Positions 9,287-17,542 of a stretch of DNA of 64,000 nt are shown in pieces (position 1 is the first letter of the stretch; every line of letters begins with the position of its first letter). Source of the stretch: Solirubrobacter sp963736505 (GTDB lineage: Bacteria; Actinomycetota; Thermoleophilia; Solirubrobacterales; Solirubrobacteraceae); NCBI GenBank assembly GCA_963736505.1, contig CAVTOZ010000002.1, positions 124,001 to 188,000 on the forward strand, written 5' to 3'. The notes under the pieces are model-generated. The model made no database searches, was not told the DNA's origin, and worked only from the letters and a program-made list of their open reading frames with translations. A program made the position numbers and the translations under genes.

Positions 9287-10180
9287 GTGCGGCGACGGAG
9301 CCGGGCCGGAGCGATCATCGGGCGGACGTTCAAGTCGTTCTACGACGACCAGATGACCCATCACGCGGCGGCGCTCACCTACTACTCGCTGATGTCCCTG
9401 TTCCCGGCGGTGTTGCTCGCGCTGTCGCTGCTCGGTCTTGTCGGCCAGTACCCGAGCACCTACGACGCGATCCTCGGCTATCTCCGCAAGGTGGCGCCGC
9501 CGTCGGTGCTCGTGCCGCTGGACAGCTCCTTGCGCGGCGCGTTGCAGGCCAAGAGCAGTGCCGCGACCGCGCTGGTCGTCAGCGTCGCCCTGGCGCTGTA
9601 CGGGACGACGGGTGTGCTCGAGGCCGCCCGCCGCGCGCTGAACGTCGTGTTCGAGGTGCCGGGAGGGCGCAGCTTCCTGCGCCGCAAGGCGATCGACGTG
9701 GCCTCGACGTTCGTGCTGATGAGCCTCATCCTCGTCAGCTTGGTCATGGTCTTCGTCGGCGGTGGCTTCGCGAAGGACCTGCTGGGCTTCATCGGGCTCG
9801 GCCCGACGGCCGCGCGCGTCTGGAACATCGTCCGCTGGCCGGCGGCGCTGGTCGTCGCGATGCTGGTCTTCTCGTTCGTCTACTACGTCACTCCCGATGT
9901 GCGACAACGCGCGTTTCGGTGGGTCACGCCGGGCGCGATCGTCGCGGTGCTGCTCTGGCTGATCGTCTCCTACGGCTTCGCGATCTACCTCTCGAACGTC
10001 GCCGTGGGCGCGATCTACGGGGCGTTCGCAGGCGCGATCGTGCTCGTCGGCTGGCTCTGGCTGACCAACGTCGCACTGCTGTTTGGCGCCGAGCTCAACG
10101 CCGAGATCGAGCGGCAGAAGGAGCTCGGCGAGGGCGTCCCCGAGCGGCATACGCTCAATCGGCCGCAACGGGGCACGTAG
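9287..10180 (+). CDS. YihY/BrkB family membrane protein
   Basis: A 297-residue membrane protein of the YihY/virulence factor BrkB family. It shows the family opening (RTFKSFYDDQMTHHAAALTYYSLMSLFPAVL) in parts and about six hydrophobic helices. The typical end is also present: GWVTPGA-like turn, AIYGAFAGAIVLVGWLWLTN, and FGAELNAEIER. The true function of the family is unsettled; the old RNase BN label is not supported. The start is set at GTG 9287, which has GGGAG nine bases upstream. The frame also allows GTG 9233. It is followed 55 bases later by another membrane protein of the AI-2E family on the same strand. Confidence 0.85.
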   Translation: MRRRSRAGAIIGRTFKSFYDDQMTHHAAALTYYSLMSLFPAVLLALSLLGLVGQYPSTYDAILGYLRKVAPPSVLVPLDSSLRGALQAKSSAATALVVSVALALYGTTGVLEAARRALNVVFEVPGGRSFLRRKAIDVASTFVLMSLILVSLVMVFVGGGFAKDLLGFIGLGPTAARVWNIVRWPAALVVAMLVFSFVYYVTPDVRQRAFRWVTPGAIVAVLLWLIVSYGFAIYLSNVAVGAIYGAFAGAIVLVGWLWLTNVALLFGAELNAEIERQKELGEGVPERHTLNRPQRGT

Positions 10181-10235
10181 GCCGCCACATCTCCGCCGCC
10201 GCTGGAGCTGCGGTCCCCGGGGTAGACCCGTGCAG

Positions 10236-11372
10236 ATGACGATGCACGAGCCCATCACGCAGGAGATCGGGCGATCGCCTGAGCCCGCTCCGCCCGAGGC
10301 CGGCTCGAGTCCGGGTCGCGTGGTCGTGGTCTTCCATCCGCGGTCGATCCTCGTCGCCCTCGGCGTCGTCTTGGCCGTGATCGCGGCCGTCGAGTTCATG
10401 CTGCTCGCCCAGGCCGGCCTTACGCTCGTCGTGATCGCGCTGTTCCTGGCGCTCGCGCTCAACCCGGCCGTCGAGTTCGTCCAGCGGCGCGGACTACGAC
10501 GCGGGTCGGCGGTCGGCGTCGTGTACGTCCTGGCGCTCGCCGTCCTCGCCCTCCTGGGATCCGTCTTCATCCCGCCGCTCGTCGAGCAGATCACGAAGCT
10601 CGTCAACGCGCTGCCCAACCTCGTCGACGAGCTCACGAAGGGGCACGGGCCACTTGGCTTCCTCGAGCGCAAGTATCAGGTAGTCGAGCGCGTGCGCAGC
10701 GCGACGACGGGCCGCGACGCCAACGGCGTGCTCGGCCAGGCGGGCTCCGCGCTCGCGGCCATCGAGGGCATTGCCGCAACGGTCGTCGGCTCCATCATCA
10801 TCGCGTTCCTGACCTTCTTCATGCTGCTGGAAGGACCCGAATGGCGGCGCCGATGCACTGAGCTGATCCCCGAGCGCAACCGCAGCACCGTCGACCGCAT
10901 CGGCGCCGGCGTCTATCGCTCGGTCGGCGGTTTCGTGAGCGGGAATCTCGTCGCCAGCCTGCTCGCCGGGCTCTTCGCGACGATCATCATGCTGATCGCG
11001 GGCGTCCCCTACGCCGTGCCGCTCGGTCTTTTCGTCGCGATCATCGAGCTCGTGCCGTACGTCGGCCCGCTCGTGGCGACGATCGTCGTGACGGCTGTGG
11101 CGCTCACCGTGGGGACCGTGCCGGCGCTCGTCGCACTCGGACTACTGGCCGCCTACCACGTGGTCGAGGGCCACACGCTGCGTCCGTACCTGTACGGGCG
11201 CGCGGTGAAGCTCTCGCCGCTCGCGGTCCTCATCGCGATCCTCCTCGGGACGGAGATCGCCGGCATCCTCGGGGCGCTGGTCGCCATCCCGGTCGCGGGG
11301 TCGATCCAGGTCATCATCGGGGAGCTGCTCCAGCGGCGGGACGAGCGTCGGCGATCGCTCGTGATCCGCTAG
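10236..11372 (+). CDS. AI-2E family transporter
   Basis: A 378-residue protein of the AI-2E/YdiK/TqsA permease family. After a short Pro/Glu-rich leader there are two N-terminal helices and LFLALALNPAVEFVQRR, which is characteristic. A soluble loop follows (residues ~110-190), then the conserved C-terminal block ending in EGHTLRPYLYGRAVKLSPL and helices containing the family's ALLGGxxxGILGxLLAIP-like run. Members export or leak autoinducer-2, or act as Na+/H+ antiporters; nothing here decides. The start is uncertain: GTG 10230, ATG 10236 and ATG 10242 are in frame, and GGGG near 10218 fits ATG 10236 best. Confidence 0.85.
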   Translation: MTMHEPITQEIGRSPEPAPPEAGSSPGRVVVVFHPRSILVALGVVLAVIAAVEFMLLAQAGLTLVVIALFLALALNPAVEFVQRRGLRRGSAVGVVYVLALAVLALLGSVFIPPLVEQITKLVNALPNLVDELTKGHGPLGFLERKYQVVERVRSATTGRDANGVLGQAGSALAAIEGIAATVVGSIIIAFLTFFMLLEGPEWRRRCTELIPERNRSTVDRIGAGVYRSVGGFVSGNLVASLLAGLFATIIMLIAGVPYAVPLGLFVAIIELVPYVGPLVATIVVTAVALTVGTVPALVALGLLAAYHVVEGHTLRPYLYGRAVKLSPLAVLIAILLGTEIAGILGALVAIPVAGSIQVIIGELLQRRDERRRSLVIR

Positions 11373-11400
11373 GGCGGGACCGATCGGTTACGGTCTCGGC

Positions 11401-12627
11401 GTGGCTGATCGGCGGCATTCGTCGCTTGACCTCGGTGTGTTGCTGACCGCGGTGGAGGCCGCGCCACCGATCGCGGCCGCAGAGGTGTTCGCCGCCGCGC
11501 TGGCTGAGACCCTCGAAGCCCGGGACGTGAGCTTCTTGATCGCCGATTTCAGCGGTCGATCGCTTGTCCGCCTCAGCCACGTGGACCGCGTGGAGTCCGA
11601 CGGCACGCTGGGGCGTGAGCGCACGCAAGCAGTGCCGCTGGACGGGACTCCACACAGACGCGCGGTGGCCGAGCAAAGCGTCGAGGTTCTCGCGGAGAAC
11701 GGCGGTAGCCGGTTGTTCGCGCCGGTGTCGAGCCGCGGCGAGGCGGTCGGCCTGCTGGAGCTCGGGCTCGATCATCCGCCCGATGAGCGGACTGTTGCCG
11801 TTGTTGCCGGTGCGGCGCACGCGCTGGCGTACGTCGTGATCGCCAATCGCCGTTTCACCGACCTCTTCGAGTGGGGCCAGCGCTCGCTGCCGCTCTCGCT
11901 GGAGGCGGAGATCCAGCATCGCCTGCTGCCCGGCTCCTACACCTGCGAGGCCGGCCAGTTCACGCTCGCCGGCTGGCTCGAGCCCGCCGGCGACGTCGGC
12001 GGCGACACCTTCGACTTCAGCCTCGAGCGGGACACGCTGCACCTGTCGATGACCGACGCCATGGGCCACACGCTCGACGCGGCGTTGCTGGCCACCGTGC
12101 TCGTCAGCGCGCTGCGCAACGCCCGGCGCCGCGGCGTCGGGCTCGCGGAGCAGGCGGCGCTCGCCCACCGCGCCCTGGCCGACTACGCCGTCGGCGGAGG
12201 GTTCGTGACCGGCCAGCTCGTGCGAGTGGACCTGCCCTCGGGCAGGGCTCGCATCGTCAACGCCGGCCACCCGCCGCCGCTTCGTATTCGCGCGGGGAAA
12301 GTGGAGGAGATCAAGCTGCACGCCGACCCGCCGTTCCCGTTCGCGCCACGCGGTGATTACGAGGTTCAGGACCTGGCGTTGGAGGCCGGCGACCGGCTGT
12401 TGTTCGTGACCGACGGCATCCTCGAACGGAACGCGTCAGACGTGGACGTCCGTTCTCTCATGATTTCCTGCCGGCACTTGCATGCTCGCGAAGCGGTTCA
12501 GGAATTGACCCGAGCCGTCGTGAGTGCCTGCGGCGGAGAACTACGCGACGATGCCACCGTCTTGTGCTTCGACTGGCACGGCGGACCCCCACGGGATCGC
12601 GACAGTAGCTCGGGAGCGGATCGCTGA
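11401..12627 (+). CDS. GAF-like/SpoIIE PP2C-type phosphatase
   Basis: A 408-residue soluble protein. Residues ~1-160 look like a GAF-type sensory domain. Residues ~175-390 are a SpoIIE/RsbU-type PP2C phosphatase: EIQHRLLPG, PAGDVGGDTFDF (metal-binding Asp), MTDAMGHTLDAALLA, NAGHPPPLRI, LLFVTDGILE and DDATVLCFDW. Such enzymes dephosphorylate anti-anti-sigma proteins and thereby switch alternative sigma factors, but no anti-sigma gene is nearby. GTG at 11401 is probably the first transcribed base: a TACGGT -10-like box ends 6 bases before it, which would make the message leaderless. Convergent to the next minus-strand cluster. Confidence 0.85.
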   Translation: MADRRHSSLDLGVLLTAVEAAPPIAAAEVFAAALAETLEARDVSFLIADFSGRSLVRLSHVDRVESDGTLGRERTQAVPLDGTPHRRAVAEQSVEVLAENGGSRLFAPVSSRGEAVGLLELGLDHPPDERTVAVVAGAAHALAYVVIANRRFTDLFEWGQRSLPLSLEAEIQHRLLPGSYTCEAGQFTLAGWLEPAGDVGGDTFDFSLERDTLHLSMTDAMGHTLDAALLATVLVSALRNARRRGVGLAEQAALAHRALADYAVGGGFVTGQLVRVDLPSGRARIVNAGHPPPLRIRAGKVEEIKLHADPPFPFAPRGDYEVQDLALEAGDRLLFVTDGILERNASDVDVRSLMISCRHLHAREAVQELTRAVVSACGGELRDDATVLCFDWHGGPPRDRDSSSGADR

Positions 12628-12720
12628 ATCCGGTGAAGCGCGCCGCGCCGGCGCCGAACTGCTAAGGGTCGCGTTTGAAGCGGGGTCTCACGAAGCGTGC
12701 GACAGACGGCGCGACCGCGC

Positions 12721-12810
12721 CTACGCGGCCAGCTTGACTGTGTCGTCAGGATCGCCGCCCGCCTCCTCGCGCGAGCGGTCGATCAGATCCCAGAACTCAT
12801 CCTTTCGCAT
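12721..12810 (-). pseudogene. Truncated DUF4240-like N-terminus
   Basis: A 29-codon frame from ATG 12810 to TAG 12721. Its first residues, MRKDEFWDLIDRSREEAGGD, match the usual beginning of DUF4240 proteins (FWxLIDxSR), which normally run over 100 residues. Here translation stops directly after the first helix, and the bases beyond the stop do not restore the family in any frame. It begins 5 bases after the stop of the gene at 12816, so it was probably the last gene of that operon. This is likely a deletion remnant. Confidence 0.45.
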
Positions 12811-12815
12811 GATGC

Positions 12816-13403
12816 TTAGGGCTGCACCAGACCCGCGGCCACGAGCTCGGCGAATTGGTCCGGCCACAAGGATCGCTGCATCAGACGATCGTTGTGCGAA
12901 GAAGGCGACCACGCGACAAAGACGAACGGCTCGACGACATCGAACTCCTGCCACTTCATCGCGTTGAGCGTGCGGCACGCGTCCGCCGCGAACTCGTCGA
13001 GCGTCGACATCCACGGGTCGTCGTCTGGCCGTGGGGCGTCGTCAGCGGTCTCGAGGAAGCCGGCCACCGCCTCAGCCCTCTCCACGAATCCCGGAGGCAG
13101 GTCGTGATCGAGCAGAGCCTCCCACTCTGGCTCTCCAGCCCAGTCGATGCGGGGCGGATTGAACGGGTCCCACCGGTACTGGTCGGCGCTGAGTCCCGCC
13201 GCGCGGCAGTAGTCGAGCTTCCTCGTCTCGACGGGCGTGAGCCGGGGAAGGAGGCCGTACCACGAATCGTCGCCGCCCGCGAGCACGAGAAAGACGCAAT
13301 AGACCCCGTCGAGTGTCTCCCGGCGCAGCCGCTTGCGGACGATCTCGGCCAGCTCGTCGATGACTTTCGTCCGAATGGCGATGAAGCCTTGCTCGTCAAG
13401 CAC
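12816..13403 (-). CDS. Hypothetical protein (possibly DUF4303/immunity-like)
   Basis: A 195-residue acidic soluble protein with no signal peptide or membrane segment. The start is GTG 13403, supported by AAGGAAG five bases upstream; the frame is open further but runs into the neighbouring gene. Visible blocks are an N-terminal helix, a hydrophobic strand with VYCVFLVLAGG, then YRWDPFNPPRIDW, and a C-terminal WPDQFAELVAAG. The helix-strand start and the YRWxP-type block faintly recall DUF4303, a family seen among polymorphic-toxin immunity proteins, but this is a weak guess. Its downstream DUF4240-like fragment belongs to a family found in similar settings. No toxin is visible here. Confidence 0.55.
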   Translation of the reverse strand: MLDEQGFIAIRTKVIDELAEIVRKRLRRETLDGVYCVFLVLAGGDDSWYGLLPRLTPVETRKLDYCRAAGLSADQYRWDPFNPPRIDWAGEPEWEALLDHDLPPGFVERAEAVAGFLETADDAPRPDDDPWMSTLDEFAADACRTLNAMKWQEFDVVEPFVFVAWSPSSHNDRLMQRSLWPDQFAELVAAGLVQP

Positions 13404-13438
13404 TTGCGCTTCCTTGACGCTCGATGCCGATCTCGCCG

Positions 13439-13762
13439 TCAGCCAGCTGGCAGCCGCAGGCTCTTCCGGCTGCCGTTGTCGGACCAACAGCTCTGCGTGC
13501 CTGCATAGCTCGATCGGCCGGGGTCGGAGTCGAGCGTGAACTCGCAGGTCCAGTTCTCCGCCTTCGGCAGAGCCTGTTCCACGAGTGCCTGACATCGCGT
13601 GAGCGACCCGCTCCGCGCACAGCGGATGTTCGTCGCGTCGGGCAGCAGCTGCCGCACCTGCGCTTGCTCTGACCGGCTCGCGGCATCAGCCGAGCGTTCC
13701 CCGCCGCACGCGCCAACCGCCACGCACCCGCCGACCAGCACCGCTCAGGTGCGTCCACTCAT
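13439..13762 (-). pseudogene. Small lipoprotein with in-frame TGA near its start
   Basis: From ATG 13762 the frame reads MSGRT, then TGA at 13745-13747, then AVLVGGCVAVGACGGERS and on to a stop at 13439. Ignoring the TGA this is a classic small lipoprotein: basic n-region, hydrophobic stretch, lipobox VGAC followed by a flexible Gly/Ser start, and about 90 residues with four further Cys. Translation could restart at GTG 13741 and give 100 residues, but that product lacks the positively charged n-region. The gene is either a one-base nonsense mutant, a sequencing error, or uses the GTG. It lies 35 bases upstream of the hypothetical gene on the same strand. Confidence 0.5.
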
Positions 13763-13820
13763 GTCCCCGATGCCTCCCGCACGTTGCGGCTTTCGACCTC
13801 CGGCGGGGCGGCGGAGGGGA

Positions 13821-13902
13821 TGGTGGGAGAAGGATTCGAACCTTCGAAGGCTGAGCCAACGGGTTTACAGCCCGTCCCCTTTGACCGCTCGGGAATCCCA
13901 CC
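13821..13902 (-). tRNA. tRNA-Tyr (GTA)
   Basis: An 82-base class II tRNA on the minus strand. The acceptor arm GGTGGGA pairs with TCCCACC and the discriminator is A. The anticodon loop is CTGTAAA, with anticodon GTA at 13866-13868. There is a long variable arm (CCGTTGGCTCAGCCTTCGAA) and a GGTTCGAATCC T arm. CCA is not encoded. A long variable arm is normal for bacterial tRNA-Tyr. Confidence 0.95.
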
Positions 13903-13974
13903 GGGCGGCGCGGATAATAGCGCTGGCAGAATCACCGGATCGAGCGACCGGTTCTGATCGCAGGGGACGACGGC

Positions 13975-15597
13975 GTGCCCGTGCGCGTGCGTGAGGAGCT
14001 GGCGGCGGCCGGCGTGGAGACGGTGTCGATCTGCTCGACCGCGGACTCGCAGGCGGCGCTCGCCGCGCAGGCCGCCGGGGCGCGGGTGGTGGTCGGCGAT
14101 CCGGGCGAGGCGGAGACGTGGGCGGAGGCCGGGATCGGCCACGCCCGGTCGGTCGGGGTGCTCGGGCCGAGCGACCTGCAGAATCTCGGCGCGGCGCTGC
14201 TCGTCGCCGATCAGAGCCCGGCGACGCCGATCGTGGTGCGGCTGTTCTCGTCCGACCTCGGCGCGGGCGTCGAGCGGATGCTCGGCGGCCGCGGGATCGC
14301 GCTGTCGGAGATCGAGGTCGGCGGACCGCTGCTAGTGCAGGCGGCGCTGTCGGGCAACTCGGGCCAGCGGGTGACGATCGCCGGGCGCGTGCTCGAGGTC
14401 GCCGAGGTCGACCGCGACGACCCCGCGATGGTGGTCGCCCTGTGCGACGCCGACGACCCGGCCGACGTGCTCCCGCCGCACGAGCGCATCGGCAGGGCCG
14501 CGCTCGCGCTGGTCGACCAGACCTCCGTCGTCAGCGGCGCGCGCGGCGCGCTGCCGTCGGCCGTCGCGCATCACCATGCGACGACGACGCGGCGCAGAAC
14601 CCGCCGCCGCCGCATCGCCGGCCTGCTGCGGACCGTGCCGCGGCGCGCGTACTACCTGCTGGCGATCATCGCCGCCGTCTTCAGCGCCAGCGTCGCGGTC
14701 TTCGCCCTCAGCGACCACCTGCAGCTGATCGACGCCGTCTACTTCACCGCCACCACGATGGCCACCGTCGGCTACGGCGACGTCAACCTGCTCGGGGCGC
14801 CCGACTGGCTGAAGCTCTACGACGTCGGCCTGATGGCGATCTCCGCCGTCCTGCTCGCCGCCGTGCTGGCGTTCGCGACCGACATGCTCGTCAGCTCGCG
14901 GATCGACCGCGCGCTCGGCCGCTTCCCGCGCCCGCGCGCCGACCACGTGATCGTGTGCGGTCTCGGGAAGGCGGGCTCGCGCGTGCTCGCCGGCCTGTAC
15001 GACCTGGGCGTCCCGTGCGTCGGCGTCGAGCACTCGCAGGACGCGGTCGGCGTCGCCGTCGCGCGGCGGCTGGAGATCCCGGTCGTGTTCGCCGACGCGC
15101 GCTCGCCGGGGACGCTCCAGAGCGTGCACGTCAACACCGCCCGCGCCGTGATGGCCGTCACCAGCGACGACCTCGTGAACCTCGAGTGCGCGCTCACCGC
15201 GCGCGGGCACAACCCCGAGGTCCCGGTCGTGATGCGGATCTTCGACCCCAAGCTCGCCGACCGGCTCGACCGCGGCGTGGAGCTCGACATCACGCGCTCG
15301 ATGTCGGCGCTCGCGGCGCCCGTGTTCAGCGCCGCGCTGCTCGGCCGCGCGCTCGCGCAGCCGATCTCGCTCCCGAACGTCCCGCTGCGTGTGCTGGAGA
15401 CGACGCTCCCTGCCGGCTCCTCGCTCGCCGGCCGCCCGATCCGCGACGTGCAGGAGGAGGGCGAGCTGCGCGTGCTCGCCGCCGGCGGGCGCTGGCGTCC
15501 GCGCGATGACCTCGTGCTCGAGCCGGGGATGGCCATCTCCGTCGTCGCGACCCGAAGCGCGTGCGACGCGCTCCTGGAAGCGCGACAATCGGCCTGA
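13975..15597 (+). CDS. Two-TM potassium channel flanked by RCK/TrkA-N domains
   Basis: A 540-residue protein from GTG. The centre (residues ~225-305) holds two membrane helices around the K+ selectivity filter TVGYGD at 264-269. After it comes an RCK/TrkA-N domain (VIVCGLGKAGSRVLAGL, ~322-440) and an RCK_C-like end. The first ~180 residues look like another RCK domain, so the pore sits between two regulatory domains. The first strand of that N-terminal Rossmann fold, VLIAGDDG, is encoded just upstream of GTG 13975 in the same frame, but there is no ATG, GTG or TTG there. CTG at 13954 would include part of it. A -10-like GATAAT lies at about 13912-13917. The ligand (NAD or c-di-AMP) is unknown. 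Confidence 0.85.
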   Translation: MPVRVREELAAAGVETVSICSTADSQAALAAQAAGARVVVGDPGEAETWAEAGIGHARSVGVLGPSDLQNLGAALLVADQSPATPIVVRLFSSDLGAGVERMLGGRGIALSEIEVGGPLLVQAALSGNSGQRVTIAGRVLEVAEVDRDDPAMVVALCDADDPADVLPPHERIGRAALALVDQTSVVSGARGALPSAVAHHHATTTRRRTRRRRIAGLLRTVPRRAYYLLAIIAAVFSASVAVFALSDHLQLIDAVYFTATTMATVGYGDVNLLGAPDWLKLYDVGLMAISAVLLAAVLAFATDMLVSSRIDRALGRFPRPRADHVIVCGLGKAGSRVLAGLYDLGVPCVGVEHSQDAVGVAVARRLEIPVVFADARSPGTLQSVHVNTARAVMAVTSDDLVNLECALTARGHNPEVPVVMRIFDPKLADRLDRGVELDITRSMSALAAPVFSAALLGRALAQPISLPNVPLRVLETTLPAGSSLAGRPIRDVQEEGELRVLAAGGRWRPRDDLVLEPGMAISVVATRSACDALLEARQSA

Positions 15598-15600
15598 GCC

Positions 15601-16284
15601 ATGCCCGCCATCGCCAGCGCCATCGCGGCCGCCGCCCTCCTCACCCCCTCGAGCACGACGCTGTCGGACGAGTGGGCGACGAGCGCGTGGGCGCACCCGC
15701 TCGCGAACGCGCCCGTGCACGTCGCGCCCGGCGACACGCGGACGGTCGCGCACCTGCACGCGAAGACCGAGATGGGCAGCCCCGAGGTCTACCTGATGCT
15801 GAGCCAGCGGTCCGACGCCCGCGGGCGCATGTGGGTGCGGATCCGGCTCCCCGGCCAGCCCAACGGCCGCACCGGCTGGGTCCGCCGCGCGACGCTCGGC
15901 CGCACCCACGTGACGCACGTCGCGCTGCTGATCGACAAGCGCAGGCTCACCGCGACGCTGCTGCGCGACGGCAAGCCCGCGTGGCGCGTCCCGGTCGGCA
16001 TCGGCGCCGCCGCCACGCCGACGCCCGCCGGCCGCTTCTACGTCCGCGAGCTGCTGCAGATGCACCCCACGACGACGTCATACGGCCCGTACATCTTCGG
16101 CACCAGCGGCTACGCGAAGCTGAGCGAGTTCCCCGGCGGCGGGATCATCGGCGTGCACGGGACCTCGCAGCCGGCCCTGATCCCGGGCAGGCCGTCGCAC
16201 GGCTGCGTGCGCCTGCGCAACGCCGACATCAAGCAGCTCACGAAGCGGCTGCCGATCGGCGCCGCCGTCCGCATCCGCAACTAG
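15601..16284 (+). CDS. L,D-transpeptidase (YkuD)
   Basis: A 227-residue secreted or anchored enzyme that forms 3-3 peptidoglycan cross-links or attaches proteins to the wall. The N-terminus is a weak signal sequence. Residues ~38-100 resemble an SH3-like segment (APGDTRTVAHLHAK, RTGWVRRATL). The YkuD domain follows, with the catalytic block IIGVHGTS and SHGCVRLRN (Cys202 nucleophile). It starts three bases after the stop of the channel gene, so the two may be co-transcribed. Its convergent neighbour is the sugar ATPase gene, with a hairpin between them. A second L,D-transpeptidase is encoded at 23297. Confidence 0.9.
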   Translation: MPAIASAIAAAALLTPSSTTLSDEWATSAWAHPLANAPVHVAPGDTRTVAHLHAKTEMGSPEVYLMLSQRSDARGRMWVRIRLPGQPNGRTGWVRRATLGRTHVTHVALLIDKRRLTATLLRDGKPAWRVPVGIGAAATPTPAGRFYVRELLQMHPTTTSYGPYIFGTSGYAKLSEFPGGGIIGVHGTSQPALIPGRPSHGCVRLRNADIKQLTKRLPIGAAVRIRN

Positions 16285-16397
16285 CGGTCGCGACCGGAGC
16301 TACGGCGGATCGCTGGCGAATGCACCGGTCGTCGCTGCCCGCTGCGGTCGTCGCTCGCATACTGGTGGTACGAGTGCGACGGCCGCGGCCCGGCAGC

Positions 16398-16414
16398 GGC
16401 GGGCGGGGCCCGCC
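16398..16414. terminator. Hairpin between convergent genes
   Basis: A perfect 7-bp stem with a 3-base loop (GGCGGGC-GGG-GCCCGCC) lies in the 160-base gap between two convergent genes. There is no U tract on either strand. It is a plausible bidirectional terminator for a GC-rich genome. Confidence 0.4.
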
Positions 16415-16444
16415 AGAATCCGTCGTAGCTTCGGGACCGGCCGC

Positions 16445-17542
16445 CTAGCGGATGATCGCCAGCTCGGTCTCCGGATCGAACAGGTGCGCGCGTTCCATGT
16501 CGATGCGCAGGCGCACGACCGTGCCGGGCGGCGGGCGCAGGTCGGGCGGCACGCGCGCGATGAAGCGGTGCTCCTCCATCATGTCGCCGGTCAGCACCGA
16601 CGGCGCCTCGGAGTGCAGGTGCAGGAGCACGTCGGAGCCGAGCATCTCCGCGAGCACGACGCGCAGCTCGATCACGTCGTCGCCCAGCTCGTCCGCCGGC
16701 GAGACCGCCTCCGGCCGGATGCCGAACACGACGTCGCCGGAGTGCAGCGTGGGCCGCGGCAGCCGCAGCCGCTGGGAGCCGAGCTCGACCCAGCCGTCCA
16801 CGATGCGGCCGCGCACCAGGTTCATCGCCGGCGAGCCGATGAAGCCCGCGACGAACAGGTTGACCGGATGCTCGTACAGCCGCTGCGGCGAGTCGACCTG
16901 CTCGAGCCGGCCGTCGCGCATGACCGCGACGCGGTCGCCCATCGTCATCGCCTCGGTCTGGTCGTGCGTGACGTACAGCGTCGTCGTCCCGAGCTCGTGG
17001 TGCAGGCGCGCGATGTACGCGCGCATCTCGACGCGCAGCTTGGCGTCGAGGTTGCTCAGCGGCTCGTCCATCAGGAACGCCTCGGGCGAGCGCACGATCG
17101 CCCGTCCCAGCGCGACCCGCTGGCGCTGGCCGCCGGAGAGCGCCCGCGGCCGGCGCTCCAGCAGCGTGTCGATCCCCAGGCGCGACGCGGCCTTGCCGAC
17201 GCGCGAGCGGATCGAGCCCTTCTCGATGTGCGCCATCTTCAGCGCGAAGCCCATGTTGTCGTCGACCGACATGTGCGGGTACAGCGCGTAGCTCTGGAAC
17301 ACCATCGCGATGTCGCGGTCCTTCGGCGCGATGTCGTTGACGACCCGGTCGCCGATCGAGATCTCGCCCGACGACGCGTCCTCGAGCCCGGCGACCATGC
17401 GCAGCGCCGTCGACTTCCCGGAGCCCGACGGGCCGACCAGGATCGTGAACTCGCCGTCGGCGATCTCCAGGTCGAGCCCGTCCACGGCGCGCGTGCCGTC
17501 GGGGAAGACCTTCGAGACGTCCTCGAACGTGATCTGCGCCAT
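16445..17542 (-). CDS. Sugar ABC transporter ATPase (UgpC/MsmX type)
   Basis: A 365-residue ATP-binding subunit of a CUT1 sugar importer. Walker A is GPSGSGKST (37-45), the signature is LSGGQRQR, Walker B is AFLMDEPLSNLDAKLR and the switch is VTHDQTEAM. A C-terminal TOBE-like domain follows from about residue 240, with GIRPEAV and the end AHLFDPETELAI. It energises the permeases encoded at 18888-20713. The start codon overlaps the stop of the GH1 gene (TGATG), so translation is coupled. It is the last gene of the operon. MsmX-type ATPases may also serve other sugar importers. Confidence 0.92.
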   Translation of the reverse strand: MAQITFEDVSKVFPDGTRAVDGLDLEIADGEFTILVGPSGSGKSTALRMVAGLEDASSGEISIGDRVVNDIAPKDRDIAMVFQSYALYPHMSVDDNMGFALKMAHIEKGSIRSRVGKAASRLGIDTLLERRPRALSGGQRQRVALGRAIVRSPEAFLMDEPLSNLDAKLRVEMRAYIARLHHELGTTTLYVTHDQTEAMTMGDRVAVMRDGRLEQVDSPQRLYEHPVNLFVAGFIGSPAMNLVRGRIVDGWVELGSQRLRLPRPTLHSGDVVFGIRPEAVSPADELGDDVIELRVVLAEMLGSDVLLHLHSEAPSVLTGDMMEEHRFIARVPPDLRPPPGTVVRLRIDMERAHLFDPETELAIIR

